From assembly GCA_016791285.1 (NCBI GenBank), contig JAEUMX010000446.1, positions 1 through 5,912 of the forward strand: 5,912 bases of DNA, given 5' to 3'. The position numbers and the translations under genes are program-made. This DNA comes from Burkholderiales bacterium (lineage in GTDB: Bacteria > Pseudomonadota > Gammaproteobacteria > Burkholderiales > JAEUMW01). Shown here piece after piece: positions 1-5,912 of this stretch. The notes beneath the pieces are model-generated. The model was not told where the DNA came from, did no database searches, and worked only from the letters and a program-made list of their open reading frames with translations. Within the stretch, counting starts at the first letter, position 1. Every line of letters starts with the position of its first letter.

Positions 1-136
1 CCGAGAGCACGACGATGAGCGCGGCCACGCCGAGCGCGATGCCGAGCATCGAGGTGAGCGTGATGAAGGAGATGAACTGGTTGCGGCGTTTCGCCCGCGT
101 GTAGCGCAGGCCGATGTAGAGCTCGTAGGGTTGCAA
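1..136 (-). CDS. LolC/LolE-family lipoprotein-releasing ABC permease, N-terminal fragment
   Basis: This is the first 45 codons of a LolC/LolE-type permease, cut off by the left edge of the window. In the LolCDE complex of the inner membrane, these proteins extract mature lipoproteins and hand them to the periplasmic carrier LolA. The translation opens (M)[18 protein letters not shown], the family's typical cytoplasmic N-terminus, with a basic patch at residues 11-18. A long hydrophobic stretch from about residue 21 to 45 follows (FISFI...[12 protein letters not shown]), which is the first membrane segment. The only fitting start is TTG at 136-134; I saw no in-frame ATG or GTG in the 13 codons upstream, and no convincing ribosome binding site, so the start is inferred from homology. 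It lies 70 nt downstream of yjbQ on the same strand. From this fragment LolC and LolE cannot be told apart; many betaproteobacteria carry one combined LolC/E protein. The family call is firm, the start less so. Confidence 0.85.
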   Translation of the reverse strand, partial: MQPYELYIGLRYTRAKRRNQFISFITLTSMLGIALGVAALIVVLS

Positions 137-206
137 GCGGGGAAGCGCCGTCGAAAAAGGGCGAAGTGTGCCACAGGGGCGCGGCGCCAGCCAGCTGACG
201 GCGGGG

Positions 207-626
207 CTACTCGCCGATCAGGTGCAGCATTACCTGACGTCGATGGCCCGCCGTGCGATGTTCGTACACGTACAGGCCCTGCCATGTGCCGAGCGCCAGA
301 GCGCCGTTCGCGACCGGGATCGAAAGACTGGTTTGAGTCAGCGCCGAACGCACGTGCGCGGGCATGTCGTCGGGGCCTTCGATGGTGTGCTCGAACATGG
401 CGTCGCCGTCGCGCACGAGCTTGGCGAAGAACCGCTCGAGGTCGCGCTGCACCTCGGGATCGTAATTCTCCTGGACCAGCAGGCTGGCGGAGGTATGGCG
501 GATGAAAAGGGTAAGCAGGCCGTTCTCGATCCCGCTCGCCGCCACCCAGCGGCGTACATCCTCGGTGAAATCCCACAGCCCGCGCCCGCGGGTGGAGATG
601 GCAAGCTCGTCTCGCTTCTGTCGCAT
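207..626 (-). CDS. yjbQ: YjbQ/UPF0047 family protein (secondary thiamine-phosphate synthase family)
   Basis: A complete 139-aa protein, the usual family length (E. coli YjbQ is 138 aa). The family signature is intact at residues 100-118: S-x2-I-x-V-x2-G-x4-GTWQ-x-L. Other family blocks are visible: RHTSASL at 43-49, [15 protein letters not shown] at 53-67, EGPDDMPAH at 83-91 and YEHR at 121-124. H44, H91 and H123, with the nearby acidic residues, are the likely metal or active-site ligands. Family knowledge: these are small soluble proteins forming trimers, and E. coli YjbQ has been reported to give weak thiamine-phosphate synthase activity able to rescue thiE mutants; the physiological role is unsettled. 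The ATG at 626-624 matches the family N-terminus, but its ribosome site is poor: a CCAGG lies directly against the start. The gene is divergent from the RpfE-type gene and codirectional with the lol gene. No thiamine genes are nearby, so context does not support a dedicated thiamine role. Confidence 0.93.
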   Translation of the reverse strand: MRQKRDELAISTRGRGLWDFTEDVRRWVAASGIENGLLTLFIRHTSASLLVQENYDPEVQRDLERFFAKLVRDGDAMFEHTIEGPDDMPAHVRSALTQTSLSIPVANGALALGTWQGLYVYEHRTAGHRRQVMLHLIGE

Positions 627-679
627 CCTGGCAGTCGGTCAGCGTATCGCAACCGGCATGCTAGAGTAGAAAGCGCGCC
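627..679. promoter_or_regulatory. 53-nt divergent intergenic region with candidate extended -10
   Basis: This short gap must hold 5' signals for both the leftward yjbQ and the rightward RpfE-type gene. On the plus strand, TGC followed by TAGAGT (659-667) resembles an extended -10 (TGnTATAAT with two mismatches). I see no recognisable -35 at the right distance. If it is used, transcription would start around 674 and leave a leader of only about six bases before the ATG at 680, in line with the lack of a good Shine-Dalgarno there. On the minus strand the best -10 candidate is weak (TGC GATACG, complement of about 643-651). The location is certain; the specific promoter is a guess. Confidence 0.3.
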
Positions 680-1723
680 ATGGCGACCGCCCCCGCACCC
701 ACCGTCGACCTCCTGCTGCCCGGACTGCTCCCAACACAGCGGACGGACAGCGCTGGGATGCCGCTGCCTCGCCTGCCGGGACTGGAAACGCTCCTGGCGC
801 GAAGCGACCGCTCGACGCCGCGCGAGACTTCCGCCGACCGGTGGCTGATGCGCCGTTTCGGTGTCGACGCAGCCGAACTGCCGGCGGGCGCGCTCTCGCT
901 GCTGGCCGACGGCGGCGAGCCGGGCGCGGCGTGCTGGCTGCGTGCGGACCCCGTGCACCTGCGACTCAATCGGGATCAGCTCATCCTCGCCGACCATCGC
1001 GCGTTCGATATCTCGCAGAGCGAGGCCGAAGCCTTCACCGATGCGCTCAATCGACACTTCTCGGCCGACGGCTTCGTCTTCTATCCGCTGCGGCCCGAGC
1101 GCTGGTACCTGCGGGTACCCGTGCCGCCCGAGATCGTCACGACGCCGCTCACCCGCGCGGTGGGTCGCCATATCGATCCCCTCCTCCCGCGCGGGCGCGA
1201 CGCGCTCGCCTGGCACCGCTTCGGCAACGAGATCCAGATGCTGCTGCACGACGCGCCGCCCAACGCGGAGCGGGAAGCGCGCGGCGCGCTCGCGGTCAAC
1301 AGCGTCTGGCTCTGGGGCGCAGGCCGGGCTCCCGCACGCATCGAGCGCCCATATTCGCTCGTGATCGCGAACGATCCCGTGGTATGCGGTCTGGCGCGCG
1401 CCGCGGCCTGCGCGGTGAAGCCGCCGGAGTCCGACTTGCGCCGGCTGCTCGCCGACGGCCCGCCGGGCGAGGTGCTCTGGTACGACGCGAGCCTCGACAT
1501 CGTGCGCGCCTACGGCGACGACACCGCGCTCGCGACGGAGCTGGAGCGCCTGGAGCAGACGGTGTTCACACCATTGCTCGAAGCGCTCAGGAGCGGCCGG
1601 CTCGCACGCATTGGCATCGTCACCTTCACGGACACCGCCGGCGTCGCGTTCGCAGCAACGCGCGCGAGCCTGCGGCGCTTCTGGCGCGGCACGCGGGCGC
1701 TCTCCCACTACGCCCCGGCCTGA
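680..1723 (+). CDS. COG4255 / 'RpfE-type' conserved protein next to recJ, function unknown
   Basis: A 347-aa protein I recognise as the conserved COG4255 family, often annotated 'regulatory protein, RpfE type' or, by distant similarity, as a cofactor-independent phosphoglycerate-mutase-like protein. The biochemical function is not established. Family blocks seen: WLRADPVHLRLNRDQLILAD (86-105), LAWHRFGNEIQMLLHDAP (176-193), EREARGALAVNSVWLWGAG (197-215) and a C-terminal half rich in Arg and Trp with FWRG at 334-337. Asp90, His93, Asp105, His106, His180 and His190 sit in or near these blocks and are candidate metal or active-site residues; this is inference. There is no signal peptide or membrane segment, so it should be cytoplasmic. 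The ATG at 680 gives a short, variable, proline-rich N-terminus and has no strong ribosome site. It ends 16 nt before recJ, suggesting co-transcription. The same neighbour pair is known in the Xanthomonas rpf region, where rpfE lies beside recJ. The family call is fairly sure. Confidence 0.8.
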   Translation: MATAPAPTVDLLLPGLLPTQRTDSAGMPLPRLPGLETLLARSDRSTPRETSADRWLMRRFGVDAAELPAGALSLLADGGEPGAACWLRADPVHLRLNRDQLILADHRAFDISQSEAEAFTDALNRHFSADGFVFYPLRPERWYLRVPVPPEIVTTPLTRAVGRHIDPLLPRGRDALAWHRFGNEIQMLLHDAPPNAEREARGALAVNSVWLWGAGRAPARIERPYSLVIANDPVVCGLARAAACAVKPPESDLRRLLADGPPGEVLWYDASLDIVRAYGDDTALATELERLEQTVFTPLLEALRSGRLARIGIVTFTDTAGVAFAATRASLRRFWRGTRALSHYAPA

Positions 1724-1739
1724 CGGGCTGCTCGAACCC

Positions 1740-3449
1740 ATGCCGCGCATCGTGACCCGGACCGTGCCGCCCGACCGCGAGCAGGCCCTGCTGCGTGACG
1801 GTGTACCGGCGCTGCTGGCGCGCCTCTACGCCGCGCGCGGCATTGCGGCCGCATCCGAAGTGGAGCACCGCATCGATGCCTTGCTACCGGTCGGCGCGCT
1901 GCGCCATGCCGATGCGATGGCAAGCATTCTCGCCGACGCGATCCGCGACGGCAGGCGCCTGCTCGTCCTCGCCGACTACGACGCGGACGGCGCCACCGGC
2001 TGCGCCGTCGGCGTGCGTGCGCTGCGCGCCTTCGGTGCCCAGGTCGACCACCTGGTGCCGAACCGCTTCGACTACGGATACGGCCTCACGCCCGAGATCG
2101 TGCGCATCGCGGCTGCACGCAAGCCGGCTTTCATCATCACCGTCGACAACGGCATCGCGTCGGTCGAGGGTGTCGCGGCGGCGCGAGCTCTCGGCATCGA
2201 AGTGCTGGTGACGGACCATCATCTGCCCGGCAGCACGCTCCCCGACGCTCTTTGCATCGTCAATCCGAACCAGCCCGGCTGCGCTTTCCCGAGCAAGAAC
2301 CTGGCAGGCGTCGGCGTGATGTTCTACGTGATGCTCGCCCTGCGCGCCGAGTTGCGTCGGCGCGGGGCGTTCGCGTCGAAGCCGGAGCCGAATCTCGCTC
2401 ACCTCCTCGACCTGGTCGCGCTGGGCACCGTCGCAGATGTCGTCGGACTCGACCGCAACAATCGCCTGCTGGTCCACCAGGGCCTGCGACGCATCCGCGC
2501 CGGGAAGGCGAGTCCGCTCGTCGCGGCGCTCATGCGCTCGGCGGCGCGCGACCCGCTGCGCGCCAGCACTTACGATCTCGGCTTCGTGGCGGGACCGCGT
2601 CTCAACGCCGCGGGGCGATTGCAGGACATGTCGCTCGGCATCGACGGTCTCACCACCGACGACACGGCGCGCGCCGCCGCGATTGCGGACCAGCTCGACG
2701 CTTTGAACCGCCAACGACGCGACATCGAAGCCGGCATGCAGGAGACGGCGCTCGCCGCGCTGGCGCAGGTGACAGAGTCGGACCGCTTCAGCCTCGCCCT
2801 CTTCGATCCCGCCTGGCATCAGGGCGTGATCGGCATCCTCGCGTCGCGGCTCAAGGATCGCTTCCATTGCCCCGTCATCACGTTCGCGCAGGGCGGCGCG
2901 GGCGAGCTCAAGGGCTCGGGCCGCTCCATTCGCGGACTGCACCTGCGCGACGCGCTCGACCTCGTCGCGAAGCGCCATCCCGGTCTCATCCTGCGCTTCG
3001 GCGGCCACGCGGCCGCGGCCGGACTGTCGATCCCCGCCGCACGCCTCGGGGACTTCGCGGCGGCGCTGGAGGAGACGGTGCGCGGACTGCTCACGCCGGC
3101 CGATCTCGAGCACTTCATCGAGACCGACGGCAGTCTCGCGCCCGAGGACGCCACGCTCGATCTCGCCCATCGCCTGGAGCAGGAAACCTGGGGGCAGGGA
3201 TTCCCTGCCCCCGCCTTCGTCGACTGTTTCGACGTCGTCGATCAGCGCGTCGTCGGCGGCCGGCATCTCAAGCTGCGCCTTGCCCGCGGTGCCCGGCGCT
3301 TCGACAGCATCGTCTTCGGGCGGACCGATCTGCTTCCGGGTCAGATCCAGGCGGTCTACCGGCTCGCGGTCAACGAGTTCAACGGGACGCGCGCGCTCGA
3401 GCTCCGGCTCGACCACTGGGCGCCGCCCTCCGATCCGACCTGGGCATGA
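1740..3449 (+). CDS. recJ: Single-stranded-DNA-specific exonuclease RecJ
   Basis: A 569-aa protein (E. coli RecJ is 577). RecJ is a cytoplasmic 5'-to-3' single-strand DNA exonuclease acting in RecF-pathway recombination, mismatch repair and stalled-fork processing. The DHH phosphoesterase core is intact: ADYDADG (78-84), TVDNG (134-138), VTDHH (157-161) and [13 protein letters not shown] (223-235), whose Asp and His residues bind two metal ions. PRLNAAGR (286-293) follows. The DHHA1 domain carries QGVIGI (361-366), KGSGRSI (391-397) and [10 protein letters not shown] (419-428). The remainder, from about 485 to 560, fits the C-terminal OB-fold. I chose ATG 1740 over upstream in-frame starts (from 1611) because the extension overlaps the preceding gene and reads as low-complexity Arg/Ala/Ser sequence, while MPRIVTR begins a family-like N-terminus. 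No strong Shine-Dalgarno is seen. All key residues are present, so the gene looks functional. An unusual palindrome lies inside it at 3190-3212. Confidence 0.97.
   Translation: MPRIVTRTVPPDREQALLRDGVPALLARLYAARGIAAASEVEHRIDALLPVGALRHADAMASILADAIRDGRRLLVLADYDADGATGCAVGVRALRAFGAQVDHLVPNRFDYGYGLTPEIVRIAAARKPAFIITVDNGIASVEGVAAARALGIEVLVTDHHLPGSTLPDALCIVNPNQPGCAFPSKNLAGVGVMFYVMLALRAELRRRGAFASKPEPNLAHLLDLVALGTVADVVGLDRNNRLLVHQGLRRIRAGKASPLVAALMRSAARDPLRASTYDLGFVAGPRLNAAGRLQDMSLGIDGLTTDDTARAAAIADQLDALNRQRRDIEAGMQETALAALAQVTESDRFSLALFDPAWHQGVIGILASRLKDRFHCPVITFAQGGAGELKGSGRSIRGLHLRDALDLVAKRHPGLILRFGGHAAAAGLSIPAARLGDFAAALEETVRGLLTPADLEHFIETDGSLAPEDATLDLAHRLEQETWGQGFPAPAFVDCFDVVDQRVVGGRHLKLRLARGARRFDSIVFGRTDLLPGQIQAVYRLAVNEFNGTRALELRLDHWAPPSDPTWA
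3190..3212. repeat. 23-bp near-perfect palindrome within recJ
   Basis: The left arm GGGGGCAGGGA (3190-3200) and the right arm TCCCTGCCCCC (3202-3212) are exact reverse complements around a single T at 3201. As RNA, a 10-bp stem with a three-base loop would form. It spans codons for RecJ residues 484-491 (GQGFPAP), at the start of the C-terminal domain. No T-run follows on either strand, so it is not an intrinsic terminator. The palindrome is a direct observation; any role is unknown. Confidence 0.85.
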
Positions 3450-3486
3450 GCGCTCGCGTGCCGACGCCCTCGGCGCAAGCCTGCGC

Positions 3487-3492
3487 TATACT
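3487..3492 (+). promoter_or_regulatory. Candidate -10 element for prfB-lysS
   Basis: The 93-nt gap between recJ and prfB contains TATACT (3487-3492), five of six matches to the sigma-70 -10 box in an otherwise GC-rich stretch. The predicted transcription start near 3499 would give a leader of about 45 nt before the prfB ATG. No clear TTGACA-like -35 sits 16-18 nt upstream. A 6-bp inverted repeat, GCGCAA (3473-3478) and TTGCGC (3494-3499), brackets the box and could be an operator or coincidence. If real, it would let prfB and lysS be expressed independently of recJ. Confidence 0.45.
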
Positions 3493-3542
3493 TTTGCGCT
3501 TTCGCGGGCCCGCCGCGGCCGGCGTTCGATCGGGAAACTGCC

Positions 3543-4647
3543 ATGGAAGCCGAAGCGCTCAACGCAATCGATCACCAGCTGTCGGACCTCACCGACCGAG
3601 CCGCTGAGCTCAGGAGGTATCTTTGACTTCGACGGCAAGCAGGCGCGCCTGAAGGAAGTCGCCGCGCAGAGCGAGGACCCCGACGTCTGGAACGACGCCA
3701 AGCGCGCCCAGGATCTCGGGCGCGAGCGCAAGTCGCTCGAATCGGTGGTGCTGGCCCTGCAGCAACTCGACGGCGATCTTGCGGACACGCGCGAGCTCTT
3801 CGAGCTGGCGCGCGCCGAGGGCGACGAAGCGGGCTTGCAGACGCTTGCGGGCGATGTCGAGTCGATCGAGACGACGGTGTCGGGTCTCGAGTTCCGCCGC
3901 ATGTTCTCCAACCCGATGGATCCGAACAACTGCTTCGTCGACATCCAGGCCGGCTCGGGCGGCACCGAAGCGCAGGACTGGGCGGCGATGCTCGAGCGCA
4001 TGTACCTCAAGTTCTGCGAGCGCAAGGGCTTCGACATCGAACTGCTGGAGGAATCGCCGGGCGAGGTGGCCGGACTCAAGAGCGCCAGCATCAAGGTGAG
4101 CGGCGAATATGCCTACGGCACGCTGCGCACGGAAAGCGGGATCCACCGGCTGGTGCGCAAGTCGCCCTTCGACTCCAACGCGCGCCGGCACACCTCGTTC
4201 GCCAGCGTGTTCGTCTATCCCGAGGTCGACGACACCATCGAGATCGAGATCAATCCGGCCGATCTGCGCGTGGATACCTTCCGCGCGAGCGGCGCCGGTG
4301 GCCAGCACATCAACAAGACCGACTCCGCGATCCGCATCACGCACCTGCCGACGAACATCGTGGTCCAGTGCCAGAACGACCGCTCGCAGCACCGCAACCG
4401 CGCCGAAGCGATGTCGATGCTGCGCGCAAAGCTCTACGAAGCGGAACTGCGCAAGCGCGAGGCCGAGAAACAGAAAATGGAAGACAGCAAGACCGACATC
4501 GGCTGGGGACACCAGATCCGCAGCTACGTGCTGGATCAATCGCGCATCAAGGACCTGAGGACCAACCACGAGGTCGGCAACACGCAGGCCGTGCTCGATG
4601 GCGACCTCGACGATTTCATCACCGCCAGCCTGAAGCAGGGTGTCTAG
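3543..4647 (+). CDS. prfB: Peptide chain release factor 2, with programmed +1 frameshift
   Basis: RF2 recognises UGA and UAA stop codons on the ribosome and triggers peptide release. The coding sequence is join(3543..3623,3625..4647): 27 codons ([10 protein letters not shown]... to Leu27), then a UGA at 3624-3626 bypassed by a +1 shift, then 340 codons, for 367 aa (E. coli RF2 is 365). The codon-recognition SPF tripeptide is at 207-209 and the catalytic GGQ at 252-254, each two residues beyond the E. coli positions, so the core aligns without gaps. The residue equivalent to E. coli 246 is Ala248 (RASGAGGQ), not the unusual Thr of K-12. A modest GGGA at 3532-3535 could serve as the ribosome site. 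The frame downstream of the shift is open back into recJ, to 3280, but that extension is unrelated sequence. The gene ends with TAG, which RF2 does not read. lysS follows after 17 nt. Confidence 0.97.
3612..3627 (+). promoter_or_regulatory. prfB programmed +1 frameshift site
   Basis: The sequence AGGAGGTATCTTTGAC matches the conserved RF2 recoding cassette: an internal Shine-Dalgarno (AGGAGG, 3612-3617), a three-base spacer (TAT), the slippery CTT (3621-3623), and an in-frame TGA (3624-3626) followed by C. Known mechanism: when RF2 is scarce the ribosome pauses at UGA, peptidyl-tRNA-Leu slips from CUU to UUU, and reading resumes at GAC (3625-3627), so RF2 controls its own synthesis. The E. 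coli element is AGGGGG; here it is AGGAGG followed by T, a full match to the 16S anti-Shine-Dalgarno, and it encodes Arg-Arg instead of Arg-Gly. Confidence 0.97.
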
Positions 4648-4664
4648 AGCGAGTCCACGGCCCC

Positions 4665-5912
<1,248 letters not shown>

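Noticed and set aside
137..206. Possible terminator between yjbQ and the lol gene, because of a T-run on the minus strand (complement of 155-159)
   Set aside because: I could not find a stable GC stem directly before the T-run, so transcription may well continue from yjbQ into the lol gene.
1104..1121. Repeated GGTACC with a 10-bp palindrome CGGGTACCCG in the COG4255 gene
   Set aside because: Palindromes of this length are expected by chance in a window of this size and it fits ordinary coding (WYLRVPVP).
1611..1739. Upstream in-frame starts for recJ
   Set aside because: They would add 43 residues of low-complexity sequence overlapping the end of the previous gene; protein length and homology favour ATG 1740.
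338..1750. Very long minus-strand open frame (470 codons) opposite the yjbQ and COG4255 genes
   Set aside because: Its composition is Arg/Ala/Gly-rich without any domain, and it overlaps two genes with clear family motifs. Long antisense frames are a by-product of strong third-position GC bias.
1884..3416. 510-codon minus-strand open frame opposite recJ
   Set aside because: Same reason: recJ on the plus strand has every catalytic motif, and the antisense product shows no recognisable family or hydrophobic pattern.
3280..3624. In-frame upstream extension of the main RF2 reading frame into recJ, giving a 455-aa protein
   Set aside because: The first 115 codons are unrelated Arg/Ser-rich sequence; the true N-terminus is encoded from 3543 in the preceding frame and joined by the programmed frameshift.
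3624..3626. Possible nonsense or frameshift mutation inactivating prfB
   Set aside because: The TGA sits in the exact conserved recoding context, so it is the regulated frameshift site, not damage.

Overview
The window is a high-GC bacterial chromosome segment (roughly two-thirds G+C by eye) that most resembles a betaproteobacterium or a close gammaproteobacterial relative. The lineage call rests on the gene order (a COG4255/RpfE-type protein, then recJ, prfB and lysS), on the wording of the proteins, and on the strong preference for G or C at third codon positions. Nothing in it looks horizontally acquired: there are no insertion sequences, integrases, tRNAs, rRNAs, CRISPR repeats or phage genes.

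Layout. Positions 1-136 (minus strand) hold the first 45 codons of a LolC/LolE-type lipoprotein-release permease, cut by the window edge and apparently starting at TTG. Positions 207-626 (minus) hold a complete YjbQ/UPF0047 gene. A 53-nt divergent intergenic region (627-679) separates these from a rightward cluster. That cluster is a 347-aa COG4255 ('RpfE-type') protein of unknown activity (680-1723), recJ exonuclease (1740-3449), prfB release factor 2 (3543-4647) and lysS lysyl-tRNA synthetase (4665 to the right edge, 416 codons, C-terminus missing).

How they work together. recJ-prfB-lysS is an old conserved neighbourhood, found in E. coli and, with an RpfE-type gene beside recJ, in Xanthomonas. 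It joins single-strand DNA degradation in repair with two translation functions. The COG4255 gene and recJ are 16 nt apart, and prfB and lysS 17 nt apart, so each pair is probably co-transcribed. The 93-nt recJ-prfB gap carries a good -10 candidate that could drive prfB-lysS separately.

Most notable points. (1) prfB has the +1 programmed frameshift, with an internal Shine-Dalgarno that is a full AGGAGGT match and so looks stronger than the E. coli version. (2) recJ contains an almost uninterrupted 23-bp palindrome (11-bp arms, 1-nt centre) over residues 485-491, not explained by any annotated element. (3) The COG4255 protein remains functionally undescribed. I found no convincing new multi-gene system; this is mostly a conserved housekeeping region.
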